DNA from: CAIQJJ01 sp964606085 | GTDB lineage: Bacteria > Chloroflexota > Anaerolineae > Anaerolineales > UBA4823 | Length of the DNA stretch: 41,014 nt | NCBI GenBank assembly: GCA_964606085.1 | Contig: CAZSFD010000047.1 | Span: 1-41,014, forward strand | Direction: 5' to 3' | In this document: piece after piece, positions 22,533 through 31,402 of the stretch | How positions within the stretch are numbered: the stretch's first letter is position 1 | How the letters are laid out: every line of letters begins with the position of its first letter | Translations under genes and position numbers: made by a program | The notes under the pieces: generated by a model | Seen by the model: only the letters and a program-made list of their open reading frames with translations | Databases searched by the model: none | Told to the model about the DNA's origin: nothing

Positions 22533-23924
22533 CTATGTGGGCTGGCGCAGGTGAACGGGCAAGATGCCTTCCTGGGCGCGATATTTCGCCACCGTGCGGC
22601 GCGCCACGCGGTATCCCTGGTGAGCCAGTTGTTGCGCCAGTTCGCTATCGGTCAGTTGGCTGCCGCCCTGTTCGATCAGGCGTTTGAGCGCCAGGCGGGC
22701 GGGCAGGCTGCGGTCGAAAAAGCGGGCCAGCGGGATGATGCGGCCGTTGGGCAGTTGCACGGCCTTATCGGCAACGGCGCGTGAGATGGTGGATTCGTGT
22801 ACGTCGAGTTCGGCGGCCAGCCGGGCGCGCGTGAGGGGTTTGAGCGCGCCTTCGCCATGCAAGATGAAAGCACGCTGACAGGTTGCCAGGAGAGCCAGCA
22901 AGCGCACGATGGCCTGCTGACGCTGCGCCAGGCATTTGATCAGCAAGGTGGCCTGTTCCAGGTCGGCGCGCCATTGGGCGTTTTGCTCGCCTTCAGCCTG
23001 CAAAACGGCCTGGCGAAAGAGCGGGTTGATGCGCAGCCGGCCGGCGAAGGGGCTGAACACTTCGACCAGCAGCGGCCCGGTGGGGTCATGCGGGGGCTGC
23101 GAGATGATCGCATCGGGGTTGCGATAGGTGGGCAGGGCGGGGCTGCCGCTGCATACATCGCCCCAATGTGAGCGGCCCGGAAAGGGGTTGAGGTTGTCGC
23201 TGATGAATTGGGCAATGGCCTCGGCCTGCGCGAGGCTGATGCCCAGGAGCTGGCCGAGGTCGGCGTAGCGGCGGCGGCTGAGCAGGCCGAGGCCCTGGCG
23301 GATGGCGCGTTCGGCCAGGGGCGGCACGCGGCGTGTTTCGGCCAGCACGCTCAGTTGCAGGCACAGCGCATCTTCGGCGCTGGCCGACCCCACGCCCAAC
23401 GGGTCGGCGTGCTGGATCAGGCGCAAGACCGCCTCGACCTGCGAAGGCGGCACGTGGTGGTAACGCGCCACTTCTAGCACGGAGGTTTCGAGCAGGCCAT
23501 CTTCGTTCAGGTGGGTGAGCAGGTGGGCGGCCAGGGGGCGTTGCGCGGCGGTCAGGTCGGGGGCGATCTGGCGCAGCACATATTCGGCCAGGCTTTCGCA
23601 GACGGCGGGCTGGTTATCGGCGGGGATGTCGTCGGGGGTCAGGCTGCCACAACGGGTTGGCGTGGGTGAGACGAAGATGATCGGTGCGTCGCTGCCGGGC
23701 CGTTCGAGGCGGCTGCAAACCGGGCAGGGTGCGCCCGGCAGGATGACGCGCCCACAGGTGCGGCAGCGGCGTTCGGGCAGCAGTTCGAGGGCGGGGTTGG
23801 CTGCCAGGGCGCTTTCCACTTTTTGGCTCAACTCATCGGCATTGAGGTGGAGCAGGGTCATCGTCTGGGCCAGGTGGGCGGTGGCGAGGCTGCGCAGGGC
23901 GGGGGTTTGACGTTGCAGGAGCAT
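22533..23924 (-). CDS. rpoN: RNA polymerase sigma-54 factor with a zinc-ribbon-like insert
   Basis: RpoN directs polymerase to -24/-12 promoters that need an AAA+ activator. The 463-residue protein begins MLLQRQTPALRSLATAHLAQ, the expected region I, continues with the core-binding domain (LAAHLLTHLNEDGLLE, IQHADPLGVGSAS) and ends with the C-terminal HTH and the RpoN box ARRTVAKYR at 441-449. Between region I and the core-binding domain lies C54-X2-C57-X9-C67-X2-C70, a four-cysteine pattern of a zinc ribbon that standard sigma-54 lacks. The ATG at 23924 fits the family start; no clear Shine-Dalgarno precedes it. The kinase and activator genes follow directly. Confidence 0.93.
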   Translation of the reverse strand: MLLQRQTPALRSLATAHLAQTMTLLHLNADELSQKVESALAANPALELLPERRCRTCGRVILPGAPCPVCSRLERPGSDAPIIFVSPTPTRCGSLTPDDIPADNQPAVCESLAEYVLRQIAPDLTAAQRPLAAHLLTHLNEDGLLETSVLEVARYHHVPPSQVEAVLRLIQHADPLGVGSASAEDALCLQLSVLAETRRVPPLAERAIRQGLGLLSRRRYADLGQLLGISLAQAEAIAQFISDNLNPFPGRSHWGDVCSGSPALPTYRNPDAIISQPPHDPTGPLLVEVFSPFAGRLRINPLFRQAVLQAEGEQNAQWRADLEQATLLIKCLAQRQQAIVRLLALLATCQRAFILHGEGALKPLTRARLAAELDVHESTISRAVADKAVQLPNGRIIPLARFFDRSLPARLALKRLIEQGGSQLTDSELAQQLAHQGYRVARRTVAKYRAQEGILPVHLRQPT

Positions 23925-23999
23925 GGCAAGGAGAGAATGGGAAGGATGGATAGTGGCTATGCCCGGTGATGCAAGTTTTGTGCCAGGCGGCCCGAAAAG

Positions 24000-24034
24000 A
24001 CGACCTCCGAGCGGTGAACGATCTCGGAGGTCGT
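24000..24034 (-). terminator. Terminator after the FG-GAP gene
   Basis: Perfect 11-bp arms (24000-24010 and 24024-24034) around 13 nt. On the minus strand the hairpin is followed by CTTTTC. It lies 115 bp after the FG-GAP stop and 75 bp before rpoN. Confidence 0.6.
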
Positions 24035-24072
24035 TGGGTAGGATTAAGGAACTGTCATTCGGTAGCGAATTT

Positions 24073-24129
24073 TGCTTGTGGCGCAAGTCTCTGACTTGCG
24101 CCGGTTGGCATACCTTTGGTTGGCGCCAC
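24073..24129. repeat. Dispersed palindromic repeat, diverged inverted copy 3
   Basis: GGCGCAAGTC-TCT-GACTTGCGCC and CCTTTGGTTGGCG match, in inverted orientation, the two palindrome cores of the copies at 19461 and 20810. It lies just after the FG-GAP gene stop. Confidence 0.75.
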
Positions 24130-24149
24130 CAATTTCAAAAAGCCAGGAG

Positions 24150-27100
24150 CTATCTGAAGATAACCGGCAGATAAACCGCATAACTGACCGTGGGATCAAT
24201 GACGGAGATGGCTGGCGATTGGAAGAGAAAATCGCGGCATTCATCGGAGATGAAGAAGTTGTTGTAAATCCAATTGCTGATCAGGTTATCGCGCACCAGC
24301 AGGTCGAGGGTGATGACGACCTGTTGGCCCTGATCGAGTTCGCCTTCCCACAGCACGCGGCGCTGCGCCGAGTTATAAGTCAGCGAGCCAGTGCTGGCCT
24401 GGCCCGAAACCCACGCCAGTTCAGCCGGGAGGTTGTCAATCATCGAGATGACTCCATGGACGCCATAGTTGGGGATGGTGATGGTGTAGCGAATGACATC
24501 GCCGGGTTTGGCGGTGGTACGGTCGGTGGTGATGGTGGTGGCTTCAATGTCAGGCATCTCGATATAGGTCAGCACCAGGCGTTCCAGGCTGACCCCGGCG
24601 ATGCTTTCGATGCGGACGACATTGGTAATCACCAGGCTTTGCAGGTCGAGCGGACAGCCGGCCACGACGGCAAAGCGGAAGGAGGAGAGAGCGCCAGATG
24701 CCAGGCTGCCATCCCACAGCACCGCGCCATCGTAGTAGCCGCCGCTGCCGCCGGTGGTGCTAAAGCTGTTGGGGACGAAGGTGGTGCCAGCGGGGAGGCG
24801 GTCGAAGGCAGAAACGGCAGGGCCAAAGCCGCCGGTGTTGTTGAGCGTGACCGTGTAGGTGATCAGGTCGCCCAGTTCGACAACTTCATCGCTGGCGGTT
24901 TTGACCGAGGTGCTGAGGTTGGGCAGCGTCACCGTGGTGGTGGCAACCAGCGTGACCGGGCCGCCCCAGGTATCGCTGAGGATGGCGGTGTTGGTGATGA
25001 TGCCGTCGGCAGCGCCATAGGGCAGGCCGGCCTCGACGCCGTAAGTGAGGGTGACCACCTGGCCGACGGGCAGTTCGCCAACCCAATAGATGCGGTCGCG
25101 GTCGGGGTCGTAGCCATAGGTGAGGCCGAGCGTGGGGGTGATGCTGAACGTGCCGCTGATGTAACGGCTGCCTTCGGGGATGGGGTCGGTGAGGTAGGCC
25201 GGCTGGGCGGCGAAAGCGCCGTCGTTGCGCAAGACGAGGGTGTAGAACAGCGGGTCATCCAGTTCGACCACATCGGGCAGGTCTTCTTTCGAGGAGGCCC
25301 GCAGGTCGGGGGCGTAGATGGTGGTGGTGACGGGGGTGGCTGTCCACACCGGGTCTATGTTGTTTTGCAGGCTGAAGGTGTTGGTGAGGACGGTGTTGCC
25401 GGGCAGGGGGTTTTGCACCTGAACGGTGTAGGTGATGTAAATTGGCTCGAAGACGTTCAACTCGCCTTCCCAATTGACGACGCCATTGGCATAAGAGATA
25501 TAACCGCCCGAAACGGAGAGATTGTTGAGCCAGACGGTGTTGGCTGGGACAACGTCGGTCATGATCACATTGTGGGCGTTATCGGTGCCGGTGTTGGTGA
25601 GGACGATGGTGTAGGTGAGCAGTTCGCCAGGGAAGACGATGTTTTCGGTGAGGCCGTTGACGAGTTTCCACGATTCGTCGGTCTTGGGGGTGGAGCTGAT
25701 CTCGAAGGTGAGGCAGCGCTCGAAGGGGGCGTGCAGGCCGTCGTAGATGTCGGCGCAGTTGGTGACGTTGAGGCCGTTGGGCAGGGGGCGCACGACATAG
25801 GGCGAGAAGTGCAGGCGGAAGATGTGCGGGTAGGCGGGGTGGTAATCGTATTCAATCGCCCCGGTCCAGGTGATGTTGGTGAGTGTGGAGGTGATTTCGC
25901 TGTAATAGGGCGAGGAGTATTCGGCCCAGGCCAGGCCGTAATCTTCCATGTAGAGCTGCGGCGGCAGTTCGTCTATGATGTAAGCGCCGGGCGGCATGCC
26001 GTGATCGGTCTGGCTGATTTCGACGGTGAAATGCAGTTGTTCGCCGGGGTGAACGGCTTCGGGCATTTCGTGGGCCAAAACTTTGGCCGAGTCAGACCAA
26101 TCGGGGCGCATGTCGGCGCGCATCAGGGTGGTGTAGCTGCCGTAGCGTGGACGCTGGATGGGGCCGCCATGCTCGTTGTGCGACCAGGGAACGACGCGGA
26201 AGGCGATGTCCATTTCCTGGATGCTCTTTTCGAAGGGGACGTAAACGCCGCCGCCGGGATTGAACGGTGTATTCTGGTGCGCCAAAAGCTGGTTGAGCGC
26301 ATCCCACCAGAAGATGTGGTAAGCCCCGTCGCGACTGGTGCTGACATTGTTCCACACGCCCGATTGCCCACCCTGGTATTCCCAGGCGGCCTGCCAGTGA
26401 TAGCCGCCATCGAACGAGACCTGGTGCTGCACGCGGAAGGCGCGGTCGCCCTGGTTATCGGTGAGCAGGTAGGCGAGGGGGATGTAGGGGTCGCCGACGA
26501 CCAGCCCGGCAGAAAAATGCCAGCCGTTGGCCTGTCCATCCCATTCGTCGGGACGGATGAGGTAGGCAGACGAGGGATCGTTGGCGAGGGTGGTAGCGCC
26601 GAGGATGGTGTTGATGTACAGGTAGTCGGGCGTACTGTTGGTCAGATCATTGCCCACGGCCAGGTCGAGGTCGCCGTCGTTATCCACATCGCCCCAGGCC
26701 ACGGCCAGCGAACGGGCCACCTGTTCGAGGTTGGTCGTCCAAAACAGGGCCATGCTGCCGCCGGTGTTGCGATAGATGCGGCTCTTGAGGCCAAATTGGC
26801 CGGTAAGCGCGGCGGCCAGGTCGGGGTCGCCGTCGCCGTCGAAATCGCCCCAGGCCACCGAGTTGGGGGCCAGCACATTGCTGCTATCGCTCCAGACCTG
26901 GGTGAAGGTCCAACTGCCGCCGCTGTCATCGCTGGTCAAGACGCGCACGCAGCCATCCAGGGCTTCGGCAATGTCGAGGTCGCCATCGCCGTCCCAATCG
27001 GCCCAGGCCACCGAGCGGGTCTTGTTGGTGCTGCAAACGCCGGTCGGCGAGGGCAGGCTGAGGGTGGTGAAATTGCCGTTGCCCCCATTAACGTAAACGC

Positions 27101-29030
27101 GGTCGGCCTGCCCGTCGTTGCCGACGAGGATGTCGAGGTCGTAATCCTGATCGAAATCGCCAATGGCGAGGCTGGTGGAGCGGTCGGAGGCTGCGCCAAA
27201 GCCCAAGGTCTGGGTAAACTGGTAGCTGCTGGAAAGCGGGTTCCAGATATTCCAGAAAATGGTATTCGACTGGCTGTTTTCGTAATTGGCTTCGAGCAGG
27301 TCGAGCGTGCCGTCGCCATTCATATCACCCCAGGCTACGGCGGTGGTGTTAGCGCCCGGATCAACCAGGTAAGCGGTGGATGCGGTCAGGGTGTTGTTGA
27401 TGTTGCGGTAGATGATATTGGGCGCACCGGAGCCGCCCTGTCCATTGCCGAGGGCCAGGTCGAGGTCGCCATCGCGGTCGTAATCGCCCCAGGCCACCGA
27501 GCGCGTGTTGTACGACTGCGAGGCGGCCCAGGCTTCCACCAGCGCTGCGCCATCGCTGCGATAGACCTTAACCGGGCTGCCGCTGTTGGCTACGGCCAGG
27601 TCGAGGTAGCCGTCGTTGTTCATGTCGCCCCAGGCCAGGCCGCGCGTGTCGTTGCTGGAATTAGCCAGGCTGAGCGGGGTGAAACTGCCGCCGATGTTGG
27701 TATAGAGGGCGAGGTTGGCGGGATATGGCTCCAGACTGCCATCGTAACCGAGGCTCAATTCCAGGTCGCCATCGGCGTCCACGTCGGCCCAGGCCAGGGC
27801 CGCGCCTTCGAGCGTCTCGTCGTCGAAGGTGGTGCCGCCGTTTTGTGTAGCGAGCATGCCGCCTGCGTTGATGTAGAGACGGGTGACGCCCAGGTCGGCC
27901 TGGCTGGTGGCGGCCAGGTCGAGGTCGCCATCACCGTCATAATCGCCCCAGGCCAGGTCGGCGGTGGACGAGGTGTCGTTGGATGTCCAACAATCGAAGA
28001 AGGTGGGGGTTGCACCGCCTGTGCTGCAGATGACCTTGTCGGGATCGGTGCGCCCGCTGTCGGAGCCATTGCCGAGGGCCAGGTCGAGGTAGCCATCGCC
28101 ATCCAGATCGCCCCAGGCCACCTGGTTGGTGAGAAAACTGCTATCGCTGTCGCGCGTGATGGTGTAGACGGGGGTCATGCGGATGCGCGTGCCAGGCGTG
28201 GGCGGGTCGTTGCGGAAGATGATGGTGGGCTGGCCGAAGTTGCCCATGGCCAGGTCGGGGTCGCCGTCGTTGTCGTAATCGCCCCAGGCCAGGCTCTTGG
28301 TGTTGTAGGCGCGCGGGAAGGTGTAGGGGAATAGCTGACCGGTATCGAGCAGGTAGATGGCGCTGATCTGACCATCGTTGCCGACCGCCATATAGGTATT
28401 GAAACCGCTGCCAGCCGAATACCACCCGGCCCAGGCGATGCTGCTGGTGGCCTGGTTGGTGGAGGCGGTCCAATCTTTGCTAAAGGTGTTGTTGGCGCCT
28501 TCGTTGTGATAGTAACAGTTGCGCCCGCCATCGTTGCCGATGCTGATGTCGAGATAGCCGTCGCGGTCGTAGTCGTACCAGGAAATGGAAACGGTGTTTT
28601 CGTTGGCCGTCCAGCAGCTCAAATTGCCCATGCTGCTGCCCGAAACGAAGGTCAGCGTGCCGTTCTGGTTGTTGAACAGGCGGTTGGGGCCGGTTGTACC
28701 ATTGGCAACCAGCAGATCGAGGTCGCCATCGTTGTCGTAATCACCCCAGGCCAGGTCGGTGGTGGATTCAGAATATACCGCCGTCCAGCCGAGGGTCAGC
28801 AGCGGTGTATCAGCCTGGGGAGATTGGAGGCTATCGGGCAGTGGTTCGTTGGGGTCGAAGGCCACTGCGAAGGGCGGCAGCGGGTCCTGCGAGTTGCCCG
28901 GCAGCGCCGCCGGCGTAGCGGCGGCATCTTGGGCGCTGACGCGGCTGTTGCTCAAAAAGACCAGCAGGCCCAGCACCAAACCCAGCCCCAGCAGCGGGCT
29001 GAGAATTTTCGTAAGCCAATTGTTTTTCAT
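24150..29030 (-). CDS. Large secreted FG-GAP/VCBS beta-propeller protein with DUF11-like repeats
   Basis: The 1626-residue protein begins with a signal peptide (MKNNWLTK, then a hydrophobic GLGLVLGLLVFL and a likely cut after SRVSA). The first half holds 13 good FG-GAP/VCBS repeats of the pattern VAWGDYDNDGDLDLAVGN plus one degenerate one, each with a DxDxDG calcium loop; they should fold as one or two beta-propellers. After a spacer follow five DUF11-like Ig repeats (ending such as SVKTASDEVVELGDLITYTV) that form a stalk. The last residues, YAVYLPVIFR, match the YLP-hydrophobic-basic ending frequent in Chloroflexota exported proteins. It is likely displayed on the cell surface; ligand unknown. 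The ATG at 29030 has GAGGAG nine bases upstream. Upstream frame is open but unsupported. Confidence 0.9.
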   Translation of the reverse strand: MKNNWLTKILSPLLGLGLVLGLLVFLSNSRVSAQDAAATPAALPGNSQDPLPPFAVAFDPNEPLPDSLQSPQADTPLLTLGWTAVYSESTTDLAWGDYDNDGDLDLLVANGTTGPNRLFNNQNGTLTFVSGSSMGNLSCWTANENTVSISWYDYDRDGYLDISIGNDGGRNCYYHNEGANNTFSKDWTASTNQATSSIAWAGWYSAGSGFNTYMAVGNDGQISAIYLLDTGQLFPYTFPRAYNTKSLAWGDYDNDGDPDLAMGNFGQPTIIFRNDPPTPGTRIRMTPVYTITRDSDSSFLTNQVAWGDLDGDGYLDLALGNGSDSGRTDPDKVICSTGGATPTFFDCWTSNDTSSTADLAWGDYDGDGDLDLAATSQADLGVTRLYINAGGMLATQNGGTTFDDETLEGAALAWADVDADGDLELSLGYDGSLEPYPANLALYTNIGGSFTPLSLANSSNDTRGLAWGDMNNDGYLDLAVANSGSPVKVYRSDGAALVEAWAASQSYNTRSVAWGDYDRDGDLDLALGNGQGGSGAPNIIYRNINNTLTASTAYLVDPGANTTAVAWGDMNGDGTLDLLEANYENSQSNTIFWNIWNPLSSSYQFTQTLGFGAASDRSTSLAIGDFDQDYDLDILVGNDGQADRVYVNGGNGNFTTLSLPSPTGVCSTNKTRSVAWADWDGDGDLDIAEALDGCVRVLTSDDSGGSWTFTQVWSDSSNVLAPNSVAWGDFDGDGDPDLAAALTGQFGLKSRIYRNTGGSMALFWTTNLEQVARSLAVAWGDVDNDGDLDLAVGNDLTNSTPDYLYINTILGATTLANDPSSAYLIRPDEWDGQANGWHFSAGLVVGDPYIPLAYLLTDNQGDRAFRVQHQVSFDGGYHWQAAWEYQGGQSGVWNNVSTSRDGAYHIFWWDALNQLLAHQNTPFNPGGGVYVPFEKSIQEMDIAFRVVPWSHNEHGGPIQRPRYGSYTTLMRADMRPDWSDSAKVLAHEMPEAVHPGEQLHFTVEISQTDHGMPPGAYIIDELPPQLYMEDYGLAWAEYSSPYYSEITSTLTNITWTGAIEYDYHPAYPHIFRLHFSPYVVRPLPNGLNVTNCADIYDGLHAPFERCLTFEISSTPKTDESWKLVNGLTENIVFPGELLTYTIVLTNTGTDNAHNVIMTDVVPANTVWLNNLSVSGGYISYANGVVNWEGELNVFEPIYITYTVQVQNPLPGNTVLTNTFSLQNNIDPVWTATPVTTTIYAPDLRASSKEDLPDVVELDDPLFYTLVLRNDGAFAAQPAYLTDPIPEGSRYISGTFSITPTLGLTYGYDPDRDRIYWVGELPVGQVVTLTYGVEAGLPYGAADGIITNTAILSDTWGGPVTLVATTTVTLPNLSTSVKTASDEVVELGDLITYTVTLNNTGGFGPAVSAFDRLPAGTTFVPNSFSTTGGSGGYYDGAVLWDGSLASGALSSFRFAVVAGCPLDLQSLVITNVVRIESIAGVSLERLVLTYIEMPDIEATTITTDRTTAKPGDVIRYTITIPNYGVHGVISMIDNLPAELAWVSGQASTGSLTYNSAQRRVLWEGELDQGQQVVITLDLLVRDNLISNWIYNNFFISDECRDFLFQSPAISVIDPTVSYAVYLPVIFR

Positions 29031-29075
29031 TGCATCAATCTCCTCGATAAAAAGGTGTTTGCGGTTTCCCACATT

Positions 29076-29081
29076 ATTATA
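29076..29081 (-). promoter_or_regulatory. Consensus -10 box for the FG-GAP gene
   Basis: TATAAT on the minus strand, 46 nt upstream of the ATG, in an AT-rich patch; no good -35 seen at 16-18 nt. Confidence 0.4.
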
Positions 29082-29159
29082 TAGCCAAAAACTTTTTCAG
29101 GTTTATGGGAGCTTCGGGGGATACATTGCATTTGCGATTCTGTTAGCGATTTTGGCAAC

Positions 29160-29188
29160 TTGCCGCAAGGATATGCCCATGCTATACT
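29160..29188 (+). promoter_or_regulatory. Sigma-70-like promoter of transketolase
   Basis: TTGCCG (29160-29165), a 17-nt spacer and TATACT (29183-29188) lie about 50 nt before the transketolase ATG. It is the best-formed promoter in the window. Confidence 0.65.
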
Positions 29189-29236
29189 TCGGGCGGTTTT
29201 TTCCTAATTTATCCCACAAGAAAGAGAACCTCAAAC

Positions 29237-31234
29237 ATGACCCCTTCTACCGACATCCAGGCCCGCGCCATCAACGCCATCCGCTTCCTGTCTGCCGATG
29301 GCGTGCAACAGGCCAAATCGGGCCACCCCGGGCTGCCGATGGGCGGCGCGGCCATGGCCTACACCATCTGGACTCGTCACCTGCGCCATAACCCGCACAA
29401 CCCCCTGTGGCCCGACCGCGACCGCTTCATCCTCTCCGGCGGGCATGGCTCCATGCTGCTCTACTCCCTGCTCTACCTCACCGGCTACGACCTGCCGCTC
29501 GACGAGTTGCAGCGCTTCCGCCAATGGGGCAGCCTGACCCCCGGCCACCCCGAAGTGGGCCTGACCCCCGGCGTAGAGACCACCACCGGGCCGCTGGGCC
29601 AGGGCTTCGCCAATGGCGTGGGGTTTGCCATCGCCGAGGCGCACCTGGCCGCCGAGTTCGATGCCAGCATTGTCAACCACACCACCTACGCCATCGTCAC
29701 CGACGGCGACCTGATGGAAGGCGTGGCCGCCGAAGCCGCCTCGCTGGCCGGACACCTCAGCCTGGGCAAATTGATCTACCTCTACGATGACAACCGCATC
29801 TCCATTGATGGCTCCACCGACCTGGCCTTCACCGAAGACCGCGCCGCCCGCTTCACCGCTTACGGCTGGCAGGTACTCAAGGTGGAAGACGGCAACGATG
29901 TCGAAGCGATAGACGCCGCCATCCAGCACGCCAAGACCGACCCGCGCCCCTCGCTGATCATCTGCCGCACGGTGATTGGCTACGGCCTGCCCACCCGCCA
30001 GGGCACCGCCAAAGCCCACGGCGAACCCCCCGGCGACGAAGAACTGGATGCCGCCAAAGACAAGCTCGGCTGGCCGAAAGAACCACGCTTCTACGTTCCC
30101 GAAGATGTACTGGCGCACTTCCGCGCAGCCATCGGGCGCGGCGAACAGTGGGAAAACGAATGGCAGGCCCGCCTGGCCGCTTACCGCACCGCCAACCCCG
30201 CCAAAGCCGCCGAGTTCGAACGCCGCATCAGCGGCGAACTGCCCGAAGGCTGGCAGGCCGCCCTGCCCACCTTCGCCGCCGACGCCAAAGGCCTCGCCAC
30301 CCGCGCCGCCTCGGGCAAGGTGATCAACGCCCTGGCAGCCAAACTGCCCGAACTGCTCGGCGGCTCGGCTGACCTGCGCCCCTCCAACAACACCTGGATT
30401 GACGGCTCGCCGTCCTTCCAGAAGGACACGCCCGCAGGCCGCAATTTCCACTTTGGCGTGCGCGAACATAGCATGGGTTCGATCCTCAATGGCATGAGCC
30501 TGCACGGCGGGCTGATCCCCTATGGCGCCACCTTCTTCGTCTTCACCGATTACATGCGCCCGGCCATTCGCCTTGCGGCCCTTTCGGATATGGGCGTGAT
30601 CTGGGTGATGACGCACGACAGCATCGGCCTCGGCGAAGACGGCCCCACCCACCAACCGGTGGAACACCTGGCGGCCATGCGCACCATCCCCAACCTGGTC
30701 GTCTTCCGCCCGGCAGATGCCAACGAGACCGCCGTCGGCTGGCAAGTTGCCATCGAACGCCGCCACGCCCCCACGCTGCTGGCGCTCACCCGCCAAAACC
30801 TGCCCATCCTCGACCGCACGCTCTACACCCCCGCCAGCGAAGCCGCCCGCGGCGCCTACGTGCTGGCCGATATGGGCCACGAAGCGCCCGACCTGATCCT
30901 GATGGCTTCTGGTTCCGAGGTCAGCCTGGTGCTGGCCGCCGGCGAACGCCTGGCCGCCGAGGGCGTCAATGTGCGCGTCGTCTCCTTCCCCTCGTGGGAA
31001 CTGTTCGCCGCCCAAGACAGCGATTACCGCGAACGGGTGCTGCCGCACGCCGTCAAGGCCCGTCTGGCCGTCGAAGCGGGCATTGCCCAGGGTTGGCAGC
31101 GCTGGGTCGGCGACGCCGGAGACGTGATCAGCCTGGAGCGTTTCGGCGCTTCGGCGCCCTATCAGACCCTGTTCCAGCAGTTTGGCTTTACCGCCGACCA
31201 TGTAATCGAGCGGGCGCGGGCCTTGCTGCGCTAG
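29237..31234 (+). CDS. tkt: Transketolase
   Basis: The thiamine-diphosphate enzyme moves two-carbon units between sugar phosphates in the pentose phosphate pathway. The 665-residue protein is full length. Visible signatures are AKSGHPGLPMGGAAMAY at the N-terminus, the HGSMLLYSLLYLTGY stretch, the ThDP-binding VTDGDLMEGVAAE ending in DDNRISIDG, and the second-domain FHFGVREHSMG and HDSIGLGEDGPTHQPVEHLA, plus the C-terminal SFPSWELFAAQ. The upstream AGAAAGAG gives a modest ribosome site. It has its own promoter at 29160 and a strong terminator at 31344, so it is probably monocistronic. It links pentoses released by the nearby xylosidase-like genes to central metabolism, a contextual inference. 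Confidence 0.97.
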   Translation: MTPSTDIQARAINAIRFLSADGVQQAKSGHPGLPMGGAAMAYTIWTRHLRHNPHNPLWPDRDRFILSGGHGSMLLYSLLYLTGYDLPLDELQRFRQWGSLTPGHPEVGLTPGVETTTGPLGQGFANGVGFAIAEAHLAAEFDASIVNHTTYAIVTDGDLMEGVAAEAASLAGHLSLGKLIYLYDDNRISIDGSTDLAFTEDRAARFTAYGWQVLKVEDGNDVEAIDAAIQHAKTDPRPSLIICRTVIGYGLPTRQGTAKAHGEPPGDEELDAAKDKLGWPKEPRFYVPEDVLAHFRAAIGRGEQWENEWQARLAAYRTANPAKAAEFERRISGELPEGWQAALPTFAADAKGLATRAASGKVINALAAKLPELLGGSADLRPSNNTWIDGSPSFQKDTPAGRNFHFGVREHSMGSILNGMSLHGGLIPYGATFFVFTDYMRPAIRLAALSDMGVIWVMTHDSIGLGEDGPTHQPVEHLAAMRTIPNLVVFRPADANETAVGWQVAIERRHAPTLLALTRQNLPILDRTLYTPASEAARGAYVLADMGHEAPDLILMASGSEVSLVLAAGERLAAEGVNVRVVSFPSWELFAAQDSDYRERVLPHAVKARLAVEAGIAQGWQRWVGDAGDVISLERFGASAPYQTLFQQFGFTADHVIERARALLR

Positions 31235-31238
31235 TTTA

Positions 31239-31310
31239 ACAATGTCACATAGATGTGTAGCCGTTGGTTGAGCCTGTCGAAACCAGCGAATTTGCCGAAT
31301 GTGACATTGT
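31239..31310. repeat. Nested inverted repeat between tkt and the SPFH pair
   Basis: ACAATGTCACAT (31239-31250) is repeated inverted at 31299-31310. Inside lies GGTTGAGCCTGTCGAAACC (31266-31284), itself near-palindromic and of a type seen dispersed in many bacterial genomes. No coding role is seen. Confidence 0.65.
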
Positions 31311-31343
31311 CAAACGAAGCAGGTTTCCGTTTCGACCCAACAG

Positions 31344-31385
31344 CAGCGCCCCGGCAAGAGAAACTCTTGCCGGGGCGCTGGTTTT
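31344..31385 (+). terminator. Strong Rho-independent terminator of tkt
   Basis: A perfect 17-bp GC-rich stem (31344-31360 with 31364-31380) over a 3-nt AAA loop, followed by GTTTTT. It lies 110 bp after the tkt stop and 18 bp from the stop of the convergent SPFH gene. Confidence 0.88.
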
Positions 31386-31402
31386 TCGTAGGCCGCAAAA
31401 AG

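Noticed and set aside
24072..28334. A 1420-codon open frame on the plus strand, antisense to the FG-GAP gene
   Set aside because: Its repeats (QVEVAIAVVIAPGH type) are the mirror of the FG-GAP repeats on the other strand. It has no ribosome site and no family resemblance, and the minus-strand gene has a signal peptide, a start site and known domains.
29150..29170. Possible sigma-54 promoter (TTGGCAACTTGCC) before transketolase
   Set aside because: GG and GC are only 6 nt apart instead of 10, so it cannot be a -24/-12 element; a sigma-70 promoter is present instead.
29231..31201. A 656-codon frame antisense to transketolase
   Set aside because: It is a by-product of high third-position GC; the plus strand carries a full, conserved transketolase.
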